This document shows positions 27,386-36,692 of a stretch of 64,000 nt of DNA, in pieces. Numbering within the stretch: position 1 is the stretch's first letter; the number at the start of each line of letters is the position of its first letter. The notes under the pieces were generated by a model. It saw nothing but the letters and a program-made list of their open reading frames with translations. It ran no database searches and had not been told where the DNA came from. Origin of the DNA: Pedococcus cremeus (lineage in GTDB: Bacteria; Actinomycetota; Actinomycetes; Actinomycetales; Dermatophilaceae); the NCBI RefSeq assembly GCF_900111375.1, contig NZ_FOHB01000001.1, forward strand, positions 372,001 through 436,000. Direction: 5' to 3'. The translations under genes and the position numbers were made by a program.

Positions 27386-28188
27386 CCGCCGCCATCAGGG
27401 CCGAGTTCCGCAAGTTCTTCACCACGCGGCTGTGGTGGGGCATGGCCCTCGCCGTGTTCGTGCTGGGGATCGCGTTGGCGGTGCTCTTCGGCTTCCTGCT
27501 CACCCAGCCGCCGAGCCCCTCCGCACAGGGCCGCGGCGTGCCGACCGGCACCCCCGAGCAGATCGCCAACAGCGTCTACACCGGCGGGCTCAGCGTGGGC
27601 TACCTGCTCACCCTGGTGATCGGCGTCATGCAGATCGGCAGCGAGTACCGGCACAAGACGATCTCGGGCACCTTCCTCGGCACCCCCAAGCGGGCCGTCG
27701 TCATGGGCGCCAAGGTGGTCACCCTCCTCGTGCTCGGCGCGCTGTACGGCCTGCTCTCGCTCATCGGCTCGGTCGCCGCCGGGGCGATCGTGCTCAACGC
27801 CCGGGGGTTCGACCCCTTCCCCACCTCGGGCGTGTTCCGCACCCTCGCCCTGGCCCTGCTGGTGCTCGGCCTGTGGGCCCTCATCGGCCTCGGCGCCGGC
27901 ATCCTCATCCCCAACCAGGTCGCCGCCCTGCTGATCGCGGTCGGCGTCGCCTGGATCGTCGAGCCGCTGATCGTGTTCGGGCTCGGCTACTGGGAGTGGG
28001 GTCGCGAGCACATCGCGCCCTACCTGCCGACGTCCGCGACCAACGCGATGGTCAACGGGGTGTCACAGGGCGGCGCCAACGCGGTGCAGCCGCTCACCTG
28101 GTGGGGCGGCGCGATCGTGCTCACCCTGTATGCCGCGGTGCTGGCCGGCGTCGGCAGCTGGCGGACCGTGCGGGCCGACATCAGCTAG
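27382..28188 (+). CDS. ABC transporter permease (ABC-2 type)
   Basis: A 268-residue permease with about six hydrophobic helices: MALAVFVLGIALAVLFGFLL near the N-terminus, then GGLSVGYLLTLVIGVMQIGSE, VVTLLVLGALYGLLSLIGSVAAG, a pair around TLALALLVLGLWALIGLGAGILI, and a last helix near the C-terminus. The EYRHKTISGTFLGTPKR segment after the second helix is typical of the ABC-2 group that pairs with DrrA-like ATPases. It is translationally coupled to the ATPase gene. A family A hairpin element lies 42 bp downstream. Confidence 0.87.
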   Translation: MTAAIRAEFRKFFTTRLWWGMALAVFVLGIALAVLFGFLLTQPPSPSAQGRGVPTGTPEQIANSVYTGGLSVGYLLTLVIGVMQIGSEYRHKTISGTFLGTPKRAVVMGAKVVTLLVLGALYGLLSLIGSVAAGAIVLNARGFDPFPTSGVFRTLALALLVLGLWALIGLGAGILIPNQVAALLIAVGVAWIVEPLIVFGLGYWEWGREHIAPYLPTSATNAMVNGVSQGGANAVQPLTWWGGAIVLTLYAAVLAGVGSWRTVRADIS

Positions 28189-28230
28189 GGCGTCCCGCCC
28201 GGCGCGCGCCACGGCGCCCCGCCACCCAAT

Positions 28231-28288
28231 CGACACGCTGGGAAACGGCCCTCGCAACGCCATCGGAGGGCCGTTTTCCAGCGTGTCG
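28231..28288. repeat. Dispersed hairpin element, family A copy 2
   Basis: A 58-bp near-perfect inverted repeat with 23-base arms (CGACACGCTGGG... and ...CCAGCGTGTCG) that differ at one position, and a 12-base loop. The left arm shares a 22-base identical string with the element at 23094. It follows the ABC permease gene and could act as its terminator, but the shared sequence between two unrelated loci marks it as a dispersed element. Confidence 0.78.
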
Positions 28289-28434
28289 TCGCGTGCTCAG
28301 GACACCTCGGCGACACCTCGGCGGCGTCGTGCGGACAGGGTTCGGGCCACTGGGGCACGGCACAGGCGACGGGGATAGGCTGGGCCTACCCGTTCGCTCG
28401 TCATTGTCGACGCTATGAAAGAGGCGTATCCGCC

Positions 28435-31400
28435 GTGCCAGACCAGTCTCCGACCAACGACCCCCTGGCGGCCTTCGGCCCCAACGAGTGGCTCGTGGAC
28501 GAGCTGTATCAGCAGTACCTGAAGGACAAGAACTCCGTGGACCGCGCGTGGTGGGAGTTCTTCGAGGACTACCGGCCGGGTGAGCCCACGGTGAACGGCG
28601 GCACGAACGGCACGGCGCCGACCGCCACGGCGACCCCGGGTGCACCTGCGCAGGGCCGTGAGGGCACCGCGAGCGCCCCGGCCACCGTGCAGAAGCAGGC
28701 CACGACCACCGACAAGCCCGACGCCCGCTCCGACAAGGCCGTGGCCGACAAGCCGGAGGACAAGGAGGCCGCGATGGGTGGCCAGACCGCAGCAGCGAAG
28801 GTCGCTCCCCCGCGCGAGCAGACCGCGCCGGCCCAGGCCGCGCCCGCCGCCAAGCCGGAAACCGCCAAGCAGGAGGCCCCGAAGCAGGAGGCCCCGAAGC
28901 AGGAGCCGGCCAAGACGGAGCCGCCGAAGCCGCGCGAGCCTGCCGGCCTCAAGGCGACCGGCCCGCTCAGCGAGAGCGAGGTCAGGCCGCTGCGCGGTGC
29001 CTCCGCCCGCACCGTGACCAACATGGAGTCCTCGCTCCAGGTGCCGACCGCCACGAGCGTGCGCGCCATCCCGGCGAAGCTGCTCATCGACAACCGGGTC
29101 GTCATCAACAACCACCTCAAGCGCTCCCGCGGCGGCAAGGTCTCCTTCACCCACCTCATCGGCTACGCGCTGGTGAAGGCGCTGGCCGCGATGCCGGAGA
29201 TGAACAACGGGTTCACCACCGACGAGAAGGGCAAGCCCGCCCTCGTCGTGCCGGCGCACGTCAACCTCGGCCTGGCGATCGACGTCGCCAAGGAGGACGG
29301 CACCCGCCAGCTGCTCGTGCCCAGCATCAAGTCGGCCGAGTCGATGGACTTCGCCCACTTCTGGACGGCATACGAGGACGTCGTGCGCAAGGCGCGCAAC
29401 GCCAAGCTGACCGTCGAGGACTTCCAGGGCACCACCATCTCCCTGACCAACCCGGGCACCATCGGCACCGTGCACTCGGTGCCGCGCCTGATGAGCGGGC
29501 AGGGCACGATCATCGGCGTCGGATCGCTCGACTACCCCGCCGAGTGGCAGGGCGCGAGCCAGGAGACGATCAACCGCAACGCGGTCTCCAAGATCCTCAC
29601 GCTGACGAGCACCTACGACCACCGCATCATCCAGGGCGCCCAGTCGGGTGACTTCCTGCGCATCATCAACGCGCTGCTGCTCGGTGAGAACGGCTTCTAC
29701 GACGAGATCTTCGAGAGCCTTCGCATCCCCTACGAGCCGGTGCGCTGGGTGCAGGACATCTCCGCCCACCACGACGACGACGTCAACAAGACGGCGCGCG
29801 TGCAGGAGCTCATCCACGCCTACCGCGTGCGCGGCCACCTCATGGCCGACACCGACCCGCTGGAGTACCGCCAGCGCCGCCACCCCGACCTCGACGTCAC
29901 CAGCCACGGCCTGACCCTGTGGGACCTCGAGCGCGACTTCGCCACCGGCGGGTTCGGCGGGGCGCCGATGCTGCGGCTGCGCAAGATCCTCGGCATCCTG
30001 CGCGACTCGTACTGCCGGACCATCGGCACCGAGTACATGCACATCCAGGACCCGGAGCAGCGTCGCTGGCTCCAGGACAAGATCGAGGTCGGCTACGCCA
30101 AGCCCAGCCCCGACGAGCAGCTGCGCATCCTGCGCAAGCTCAACGCGGCCGAGGCGTTCGAGACCTTCCTGCAGACCAAGTTCGTCGGCCAGAAGCGCTT
30201 CTCGCTCGAGGGCGGCGAGTCGGTCATCGCGCTGCTCGACCGCATCCTGTGCCGTGCGGCGGACGACAAGATGGACGAGGTCTGCATCGGTATGCCGCAC
30301 CGCGGGCGCCTCAACGTGCTCGCCAACATCGCGGGCAAGTCCTACGGGCAGATCTTCCGCGAGTTCGAGGGCAAGCAGGACCCGCGCTCGGTGCAGGGCT
30401 CCGGCGACGTGAAGTACCACCTCGGCACCGAGGGCGAGTTCCACGCCGAGGACGGCGCGACCACGAAGGTCTACCTCGCCGCGAACCCGAGCCACCTCGA
30501 GGCCGTCAACCCGGTGCTCGAGGGCATCGCCCGCGCCAAGCAGGACCGGCTCGACCTCGCCGGCGAGGCGTTCACCGTGCTGCCGATCCTGATGCACGGT
30601 GACGCGGCCTTCGCCGGCCAGGGTGTCGTCGCCGAGACGCTGAACCTGAGCCAGCTGCGCGGCTACCGCACCGGCGGCACGATCCACGTGGTCATCAACA
30701 ACCAGGTCGGCTTCACGACGAGCCCGAGCAGCTCGCGCTCCTCGACCTACTCCACCGACGTGGCCCGGATGATCCAGGCGCCGATCTTCCACGTGAACGG
30801 CGACGACCCCGAGGCCTGCGTGCGGGTGGCCGAGCTCGCCTACGAGTTCCGGCAGGAGTTCAACAAGGACGTCGTCATCGACATGGTGTGCTACCGCCGC
30901 CGCGGTCACAACGAGGGCGACGACCCGTCGATGACGCAGCCGCTGATGTACAACCTCATCGAGGCCAAGCGCAGCGTCCGCAAGCTCTACACCGAGGCGC
31001 TCATCGGCCGTGGCGACATCTCCGTCGAGGACGCCGAGGCCGCGCTGCGCGACTACCAGCAGCAGCTCGAGCGGGTCTTCATCGAGACCAAGGAGGCCAT
31101 CAAGGAGTCCGCGAACGCTCCCGGCCCGGAGACCGCGGACGCGAGCCTGGCCGGCACCGACGTCGAGGGCCACCGCGGCCTCGAGCTGCCGGCGGCCCAG
31201 GCGGCCGACCAGACCACCCGGTCGGCGACCGACACGGCCGTGCCCCGCGAGGAGCTCGAGCACATCGGCGACTCGTTCGTGAACATGCCCGAGGGCTTCA
31301 CGATCCACCCGAAGCTCAAGCAGGCCATGGAGAAGCGGGCGCAGTCCGTGCGCGAGGGCGGCATCGACTGGGCGACCGGCGAGCTGCTGGCCTTCGGCAC

Positions 31401-32397
31401 CCTGCTCAAGGAGGGCACCCCGGTGCGCCTCGCCGGGCAGGACAGCCGTCGCGGCACGTTCGTGCAGCGCCACGCGGTGCTCATCGACAAGGTGACCGCC
31501 GAGGAGTGGACCCCGCTGCTCTACCTCGGTGAGGGCCAGGCCCGGTTCTGGGTCTACGACTCGCTGCTGTCGGAGTACGCCGCGATGGGCTTCGAGTACG
31601 GCTACTCGGTCGAGCGGCCCGATGCCCTGGTGCTGTGGGAGGCGCAGTTCGGCGACTTCTTCAACGGCGCGCAGACCATCGTCGACGAGTTCATCTCCTC
31701 GGGCGAGCAGAAGTGGGGCCAGCGCTCCTCCGTCGTGCTGCTGCTGCCGCACGGCTACGAGGGCCAGGGACCCGACCACTCCTCCGCACGCATCGAGCGG
31801 TTCCTCACGATGTTCGCCGAGGACAACATGACGATCGCCTACCCGTCGACGCCGGCGAGCTACTTCCACCTGCTGCGTCGCCAGGCCTACGCCCGCCCGC
31901 GCCGGCCGCTCATCGTCTTCACCCCGAAGTCGATGCTGCGCCTCAAGGCTGCGGCGAGCGCGCCCGAGGACTTCACCACGGGCACGTTCCAGCCGGTGCT
32001 GGCCGACCGCAAGCAGCTCGACGCCAACAGCGTGACCCGCGTGCTGCTCGCCAGCGGCAAGGTGGTCTACGACCTCGAGGCCCGGCGCGAGAAGGACGGC
32101 GACGAGACGACCGCGATCATCCGAGTCGAGCAGCTCGCCCCGGTGCCGTCGCACGACATCGCCGCCGAGCTGCGCAAGTACCCGAACGCCGACGTCGTCT
32201 GGGTGCAGGACGAGCCGCAGAACCAGGGCGCCTGGCCGTTCATGGCGCTCAACCTGCCGGGCCAGCTGCTCGAGTTCGGTGAGCAGCGTCCGCTGCGGGT
32301 GGTCTCGCGTCGCGCCTCGGCCTCCCCGGCCACGGGCTCGACCAAGAAGCACCAGGCCGAGCAGGCCGAGCTGATCGAGGCGGCCTTCCGCCGCTGA
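28435..32397 (+). CDS. kgd: Multifunctional 2-oxoglutarate dehydrogenase / 2-oxoglutarate decarboxylase (E1-E2 fusion)
   Basis: A 1320-residue actinobacterial fusion (Kgd/OdhA) of the TCA cycle. Residues about 1-45 ([20 protein letters not shown]) are the E1 helical start. A Pro/Ala/Lys-rich linker follows to about 180, then an acyltransferase E2-like domain to about 425, with the catalytic [10 protein letters not shown] near 394. No lipoyl domain is present, as usual for this form. From about 430 comes the thiamine-dependent E1 part: [30 protein letters not shown], then [18 protein letters not shown] and [13 protein letters not shown] of the TPP site. The transketolase-like second half has [19 protein letters not shown] start follows an AAAGAGG-like site. 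It ends 3 bp before a strong terminator. Confidence 0.97.
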   Translation: MPDQSPTNDPLAAFGPNEWLVDELYQQYLKDKNSVDRAWWEFFEDYRPGEPTVNGGTNGTAPTATATPGAPAQGREGTASAPATVQKQATTTDKPDARSDKAVADKPEDKEAAMGGQTAAAKVAPPREQTAPAQAAPAAKPETAKQEAPKQEAPKQEPAKTEPPKPREPAGLKATGPLSESEVRPLRGASARTVTNMESSLQVPTATSVRAIPAKLLIDNRVVINNHLKRSRGGKVSFTHLIGYALVKALAAMPEMNNGFTTDEKGKPALVVPAHVNLGLAIDVAKEDGTRQLLVPSIKSAESMDFAHFWTAYEDVVRKARNAKLTVEDFQGTTISLTNPGTIGTVHSVPRLMSGQGTIIGVGSLDYPAEWQGASQETINRNAVSKILTLTSTYDHRIIQGAQSGDFLRIINALLLGENGFYDEIFESLRIPYEPVRWVQDISAHHDDDVNKTARVQELIHAYRVRGHLMADTDPLEYRQRRHPDLDVTSHGLTLWDLERDFATGGFGGAPMLRLRKILGILRDSYCRTIGTEYMHIQDPEQRRWLQDKIEVGYAKPSPDEQLRILRKLNAAEAFETFLQTKFVGQKRFSLEGGESVIALLDRILCRAADDKMDEVCIGMPHRGRLNVLANIAGKSYGQIFREFEGKQDPRSVQGSGDVKYHLGTEGEFHAEDGATTKVYLAANPSHLEAVNPVLEGIARAKQDRLDLAGEAFTVLPILMHGDAAFAGQGVVAETLNLSQLRGYRTGGTIHVVINNQVGFTTSPSSSRSSTYSTDVARMIQAPIFHVNGDDPEACVRVAELAYEFRQEFNKDVVIDMVCYRRRGHNEGDDPSMTQPLMYNLIEAKRSVRKLYTEALIGRGDISVEDAEAALRDYQQQLERVFIETKEAIKESANAPGPETADASLAGTDVEGHRGLELPAAQAADQTTRSATDTAVPREELEHIGDSFVNMPEGFTIHPKLKQAMEKRAQSVREGGIDWATGELLAFGTLLKEGTPVRLAGQDSRRGTFVQRHAVLIDKVTAEEWTPLLYLGEGQARFWVYDSLLSEYAAMGFEYGYSVERPDALVLWEAQFGDFFNGAQTIVDEFISSGEQKWGQRSSVVLLLPHGYEGQGPDHSSARIERFLTMFAEDNMTIAYPSTPASYFHLLRRQAYARPRRPLIVFTPKSMLRLKAAASAPEDFTTGTFQPVLADRKQLDANSVTRVLLASGKVVYDLEARREKDGDETTAIIRVEQLAPVPSHDIAAELRKYPNADVVWVQDEPQNQGAWPFMALNLPGQLLEFGEQRPLRVVSRRASASPATGSTKKHQAEQAELIEAAFRR

Positions 32398-32400
32398 TCC

Positions 32401-32425
32401 GGGAGGGGGCGCTGCGCCCCCTCCC
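32401..32425 (+). terminator. Terminator of kgd
   Basis: GGGAGGGGGCGC pairs with GCGCCCCCTCCC; a perfect 12-bp arm pair with a one-base centre, so the real loop is a few bases larger. It starts 3 bp after the kgd stop codon. Confidence 0.85.
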
Positions 32426-32427
32426 GC

Positions 32428-32495
32428 ACTTCTGGCCACTCACACGGCATACGGAGGCTGAGAAGCCGCCACATGCCGAGTGGGTGGCCAGAAGT
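32428..32495. repeat. 68-bp inverted-repeat element, family B copy 1
   Basis: The outer arms ACTTCTGGCCAC and GTGGCCAGAAGT form a perfect 12-bp inverted repeat 68 bp end to end. The interior contains CGGCATAC on one side and ATGCCGAG on the other. The element at 39060-39127 has the same arms, the same inner ATGCCGAG string and exactly the same length. It lies right after the kgd terminator, in non-coding DNA. Confidence 0.85.
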
Positions 32496-32540
32496 CGTTG
32501 AGGGGTATGCCGTGCGGCCGGCTTCCAGCCGCGCGTCGCC

Positions 32541-33224
32541 TCAGCTCGAGATCTGGAGCCAGTCGTACCAGCCGTTGTGCAGCACCAGCCAGGCGATGAG
32601 GCCGTAGCCGGCCTGCCCCGGGTGGCCGGGCACCCGGCTGGCGGCGAGGTCGGACTGCCACTGCTCGTGCCCCATCAGGGGGCGGAAGCAGTCGACGAAC
32701 GGCACCCCCCGACGCGAGCAGACGTCGGCCTGCGCCTCGACGAGCACCTCGAGCTTGTGGTTGAGGTCGTGGTCGCTCGACGGTGGCGGGCTGACGACGA
32801 AGGTGCCGATGCCGGCGCTGGCCGCGTCGTCGAGGATGTTGGCGAGGTTGAGCCGGTGCCGGGCCAGGGTCATGCCCTTGGCCGCGTCGTTGCCGCCGAC
32901 CGAGACCACCAGCCGCTTCTCGGAGCGGCCGGCCCAGCGCGGCGGGCACTCGGTGCGCCACCGGTTCAGCACGTCGGCGGAGGTGTCGCCGCGCACGCCG
33001 AGGTTGTAGGCGGTGATGTCGACGTCGGGGTGCTGGGTGCGCCCCACGACCCGCGAGACCCAGCCCTGCCCCTTGGGGTCACCGACGCCGGCCACGAGCG
33101 AGGCGCCGATGAAGACGAGCCCCACGTCGCGGGGCCCCTCGTGGGCGACGTGGAACTCGGCGCTGGGGGTGAACTCGGGCTCGGTGCTCAACAGATCAGT
33201 CCTCGGGTCACTCTTCATCGTCAT
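32541..33224 (-). CDS. SGNH/GDSL-family hydrolase
   Basis: A 227-residue esterase/lipase-like hydrolase. Block I is VFIGASLVAGVGD with the nucleophile Ser, block II contains YNLGVRGDTSADVL with the oxyanion Gly, block III is VVSVGGNDAAKGM with the Asn, and block V is RVPGHPGQAGYGLIAW with the catalytic His (Asp expected three residues before is here replaced by VPG, a departure from the strict DxxH). No signal peptide, so probably cytoplasmic. Its beginning overlaps the 3' end of the small DUF gene upstream by 17 bp. Two in-frame ATG codons (33224, 33218) could start it. The substrate is unknown. Confidence 0.82.
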   Translation of the reverse strand: MTMKSDPRTDLLSTEPEFTPSAEFHVAHEGPRDVGLVFIGASLVAGVGDPKGQGWVSRVVGRTQHPDVDITAYNLGVRGDTSADVLNRWRTECPPRWAGRSEKRLVVSVGGNDAAKGMTLARHRLNLANILDDAASAGIGTFVVSPPPSSDHDLNHKLEVLVEAQADVCSRRGVPFVDCFRPLMGHEQWQSDLAASRVPGHPGQAGYGLIAWLVLHNGWYDWLQISS

Positions 33225-33384
33225 CGAGGCGGGCCAGCCAGGTGGCGAGCCGGTCGATGGGGGTCTCGAATTCGGGGTTCAGGTCCACGAAGGTGCGCAG
33301 CTGGTCGGCCAGCCACTCCAGGGAGACCTCTTCCTCTCCCCGGCGGGCGGCAAGCTCCTCGATGCCCCGGTCGGTGAAGTACAC
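33208..33384 (-). CDS. Small conserved actinobacterial protein (DUF6104-like)
   Basis: A 58-residue protein starting V(M)YFTDRGIEELAARRGEEEV and ending ATWLARLDDDEE, a compact acidic helical sequence that I recognise as a widespread actinobacterial small protein of unknown function. The GTG at 33384 is chosen because the family begins with M-Y-F-T-D-R-G; the long open frame upstream is high-GC antisense-like sequence. It overlaps the SGNH hydrolase gene by 17 bp, so the two are likely co-expressed. Confidence 0.8.
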   Translation of the reverse strand: MYFTDRGIEELAARRGEEEVSLEWLADQLRTFVDLNPEFETPIDRLATWLARLDDDEE

Positions 33385-33587
33385 GCCCGCGAGGTTACCG
33401 TCCGAGCCTGAGCCGCACTCGACGGCATACCGAGCGCCGCGCAGCGGCTCACCGGACCCGCTCCGACGGCAAAGGCGTCCGCGATCCTGCGCACCCCATC
33501 GGCCGAACGTCTCGAATCGGTCACCGAAGGCACAACAACGTGTGTTGGTGGTCATTGGCGCCCGGTTGGCCTTCCTACCCTCGCTGC

Positions 33588-35858
33588 GTGAGACGCATCG
33601 CCCTGGCCACGGCCGTCGCCGTGGTGGCATCCCTGTCCGCCGCCTACAGCGCCGCCGCCGCACCCGGCGACCCCGGCGACCCCGGCGGCAAGCGGGCCAC
33701 CTACACCGGCACGGTGCAGACCGTCGTGCGCGAGGAGCACCGCGGCGGCCCGTCGACCCTCGGGCCCGGGCGGAAGCAGGGGCCGGAGCGGCAGCGCGTG
33801 CTGCACACGGGCAGGCGGGTCGTCCCGCTCGCGGCGGGCAGCCTCGCCCACGCCGCGGACGGCAGCACCGTCACCGTGCAGACGCAGCAGACCACCGACG
33901 GCGCCAAGGTGCTCTCCAGCACGACGCTCGCGAGCGGCAGCACCACGGCGACCGCCCCCGTGACCCGCGAGGTCTACGCAGCGCTGGTGGTGCCGAGTGA
34001 CATGGCCACCACGACCGCGCGCTTCACCGCCACCAACGTCGAGGACACCATCAAGCAGGTGTCGAGCTACTGGATGAGCCAGACCGACAACCAGGTCGGG
34101 TTCGCCGTCACCAAGGTGCTGCCGACCTACACCTCGAAGTTCGCGTGCGGCGACGTCTACAACATGTGGAACGAGGCGCTGGCGAAGATGCCCGAGGCGC
34201 AGGGCGTCGGCAAGCACCTGCTGCTCGTGGCCCCGCCCGGCGCCGACGGCTACGGCTGCGACTACGGCATCGCCAGCGTCGGCGGCCTCAACGCGAGCGA
34301 CAACACCGCCTTCGTCTCCGACCTCAACCAGTCGGTCGTCGCCCACGAGCTCGGCCACAACCTCGGCCGCGAGCACTCCAACGGCCTGCGCTGCACCGGC
34401 ACCCAGGACGCCCCGGTGATCGCCGGCTCGTTCAGCGGCTGCGTCGAGTACCCCTACCGCGACTACCTCGACGTCATGGGCATGTCGGGGTCCGGCTTCG
34501 GCGAGGGCAACCTCAACGCCGTGCAGCTCGCCGGCATGGGCCTGGTGCCCGAGGCGGTGCAGACGGTCAAGGCCGGCAGCGGCGTCACCACGGTCAAGCT
34601 CGCCCCGCTCTCGGCACCGGTCACGACCAGGCGCGCGCTGAAGATCGGCGACCCGAGCGGCGCCACCTACTACGTCGACTACCGCTACCCCTCGGGACGC
34701 GACCTGTTCAGGGCCAGCAGCTACTTCGGCTACAGCCTCGGCGTCGAGGTGCTGCGCAGCGACCCGGCCGCTCCTTCCGGTTCCGGCAGCTACGTCCTCG
34801 ACGCCACCCCCACGGGCGACTCCAGCGACATGGACCGTGTCGTGCCGGTCGGCGGCACCTTCCGCAGCGCGTCCGGCAAGGTGATCATCTCCGTCGACAA
34901 GGCCGACGCCACCGGCGCCACGCTCCGCGTCAACAGCGGCGCCACCGCCCAGCGCTGGTCTGGCGCTGACCGCTACGCCTCCAGTGCGGCGTTCTCCGCC
35001 AAGTCGTATGCCGCGGGGGTGCCGGTCGCGTATGTCGCCAGCGGCCTGACCTTCCCCGACGCCCTGTCGGGCGCCCCGATCGCGGGCGAGAACGGCGGCC
35101 CGGTGCTGCTGACCGCCCCCACGAGCATCCCGTCACCGATCGCCACCGAGCTCGGCCGCCTCAAGCCCGGCAAGATCGTGGTGCTCGGCGGCACCGCCGC
35201 GGTCTCCAACACGGTCAAGACCGCCCTGGCGAAGTACGCGACCTCGGGCACGGTGGTCCGCTGGGCGGGTGCCGACCGCTACGCCTCGAGCGCGAAGTTC
35301 TCCGCGAACAGCTTCGCCCCCGGTGTCAGCGTCGCCTACGTCGCCAACGGCCTCACCTTCCCCGACGCGCTCTCGGGCGCACCGATCGCCGGCAAGACGC
35401 CCGGCCCGGTGCTGCTCACCGGCGCGACCAGCGTGCCGAGCGTCATCGCCACGGAACTGGCCCGCCTCAAGCCGTCCAAGATCGTCGTCCTCGGCGGCAC
35501 CGGCGCCGTCTCCACCACGGTCAGGACAGCCCTGGCGCAGTACGCCACGAGCGGCGTCGTCGAGCGCTGGGCCGGCAGCGACCGCTTCTCCTCCAGCGCC
35601 ACCTTCTCCGCAAAGTCGTATGCCGCGGGTGTGCCGGTCGCGTACGTCGCCAACGGCCTGGCCTTCCCCGACGCGCTGTCGGGTGCGCCGATCGCGGGCA
35701 AGGCGAAGGGTCCGGTGCTGCTGACCGGTGCCACCACCCTGCCGCCGAGCATCGCCACCGAGCTGAAGCGGCTGAAGCCGAAGAAGATCGTCGTCCTCGG
35801 CGGCACGGGCGCGGTCAGCAGTGCCGTGCAGAGCACGCTCGCGGCATACCTCGGCTAG
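33588..35858 (+). CDS. Secreted reprolysin-like metalloprotease with three cell-wall-binding repeats
   Basis: A 756-residue exported protein. A signal peptide (about 1-25, RRIALATAVAVVASLSAAYSAAAA) precedes a propeptide-like part and a zinc metallopeptidase whose site HELGHNLGREH at about 254-264 fits HExxHxxGxxH of the metzincins. Its Met-turn could be the VMGMSG segment downstream. From about residue 454 to the end come three repeats of about 95 residues: RW-GADRYASSA..., AYVA-GLTFPDALSGAPIAG, GPVLLT, IATELGRLKP.KIVVLGGT.AVS. These are the cell-wall-binding repeat 2 type known from clostridial and actinobacterial surface proteins. It probably acts at the cell surface. GTG at 33588 gives the signal peptide at the N-terminus. 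Confidence 0.9.
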   Translation: MRRIALATAVAVVASLSAAYSAAAAPGDPGDPGGKRATYTGTVQTVVREEHRGGPSTLGPGRKQGPERQRVLHTGRRVVPLAAGSLAHAADGSTVTVQTQQTTDGAKVLSSTTLASGSTTATAPVTREVYAALVVPSDMATTTARFTATNVEDTIKQVSSYWMSQTDNQVGFAVTKVLPTYTSKFACGDVYNMWNEALAKMPEAQGVGKHLLLVAPPGADGYGCDYGIASVGGLNASDNTAFVSDLNQSVVAHELGHNLGREHSNGLRCTGTQDAPVIAGSFSGCVEYPYRDYLDVMGMSGSGFGEGNLNAVQLAGMGLVPEAVQTVKAGSGVTTVKLAPLSAPVTTRRALKIGDPSGATYYVDYRYPSGRDLFRASSYFGYSLGVEVLRSDPAAPSGSGSYVLDATPTGDSSDMDRVVPVGGTFRSASGKVIISVDKADATGATLRVNSGATAQRWSGADRYASSAAFSAKSYAAGVPVAYVASGLTFPDALSGAPIAGENGGPVLLTAPTSIPSPIATELGRLKPGKIVVLGGTAAVSNTVKTALAKYATSGTVVRWAGADRYASSAKFSANSFAPGVSVAYVANGLTFPDALSGAPIAGKTPGPVLLTGATSVPSVIATELARLKPSKIVVLGGTGAVSTTVRTALAQYATSGVVERWAGSDRFSSSATFSAKSYAAGVPVAYVANGLAFPDALSGAPIAGKAKGPVLLTGATTLPPSIATELKRLKPKKIVVLGGTGAVSSAVQSTLAAYLG
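34948..35850 (+). repeat. Three ~0.3-kb coding repeats (cell-wall-binding modules)
   Basis: Three direct repeats within the protease gene, beginning near 34951, 35260 and 35566, each encoding RW-G-DRY/FxSSAxFSA ... FPDALSGAPIAG ... VVLGGTxAVS. At DNA level they match well, including the string TCGTATGCCGCGGGxGT in the first and third copies. Confidence 0.85.
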
Positions 35859-36688
35859 CCCGGCGCGACGCCCCGGGCTGCTCGTGAGGTGTCCGGGGAC
35901 GTCGTCCGCTCCATGCGGCTCCACCCCGTCCAGCCTCGTTCGGCCAGCAGCTCCTGGAGCCGCTGGACCATGGGATGGGAGTCGGAGGCGAAGGAGTCCA
36001 TCAGGGCGATGAACGCGTCGTCGCCCATCTCCTCGCTCTGTCGCTCGAGGTCGCCTCGCTGCGCCGACTCCTCGTTCATCTCGGCCATCAGGTCGGCGAC
36101 CTCCCCCAGGCGGTCCTCGTCGAGGTCCGTCACCTCTGCCTCGTCCATGCCCCCTGCGGCCAGCTCGCCGATGAGCAGGTACAGCCGCACCGTCCTCGGG
36201 TCGTCCAGCTGGGCCGACTTGTCGGCCATGAACGCGGGGATCTTCTCCGGCCAGCGGGCGGCGATGAGGATCCAGGCGTCGCGCTCGCCCGCGACCATGG
36301 CCTCCGACGCGCCGCTGGCCCGCAGCTTGTCGAGGTAGGCGACGACCTCGGCCGGCAGGGCCAGGGAGTCGCCACCGGCGAGCCGGGCGATCCGGCGGCG
36401 GTGCTCCTGCAGGTCGCGGATCTCCGCCCGCAGCCGGCTGTCGATCTCGGCCACCGCGGCCGCGAACTCCTCCTCACCGGCTTCGAGAAGGTCCTGCACC
36501 CGGGCCAGCGGCACTCCCGCCTCGGCCAGGGTCCGGATGCGGATCAGGTCGACCACGGCCTGGGCCCCGTAGCTGCGGTAGCCCGAGGAGTCGCGCTGCG
36601 GCTCCGGCAGGAGCCCGATCTGGTGGTAGTGCCGGACCGCCCGCTGGGTCACCCCCGCGTAGGCCGCCAGCTGGCCGATGGTCAACAC
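35855..36688 (-). CDS. MerR family transcriptional regulator
   Basis: A 277-residue regulator. The winged helix at residues 1-72 (LTIGQLAAYAGVTQRAVRHYHQIGLLPEP, then GYRSYGAQAVVDLIRIRTLAEAGVPLARVQDLL) is the MerR/TipA type, followed by a coiled coil (about 80-115, [22 protein letters not shown]) and a C-terminal domain of about 150 residues, larger than usual, that may sense a ligand. GTG at 36688 places the helix-turn-helix at the N-terminus. It starts 4 bp after the ABC permease gene, so it is the third gene of the exporter operon and probably controls it through the operator at 38335. Confidence 0.92.
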   Translation of the reverse strand: MLTIGQLAAYAGVTQRAVRHYHQIGLLPEPQRDSSGYRSYGAQAVVDLIRIRTLAEAGVPLARVQDLLEAGEEEFAAAVAEIDSRLRAEIRDLQEHRRRIARLAGGDSLALPAEVVAYLDKLRASGASEAMVAGERDAWILIAARWPEKIPAFMADKSAQLDDPRTVRLYLLIGELAAGGMDEAEVTDLDEDRLGEVADLMAEMNEESAQRGDLERQSEEMGDDAFIALMDSFASDSHPMVQRLQELLAERGWTGWSRMERTTSPDTSRAARGVAPG

Positions 36689-36692
36689 GTGG

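Noticed and set aside
28297-32439. A 1380-codon open frame antisense to kgd
   Set aside because: It is the typical antisense shadow of a high-GC gene with third-position GC bias; the protein is low-complexity and the sense strand has clear domains.
32541-33224. SGNH hydrolase as a signal-peptide-bearing secreted lipase
   Set aside because: Its N-terminus is charged (MKSDPRTDLLSTEPEF) with no hydrophobic stretch.
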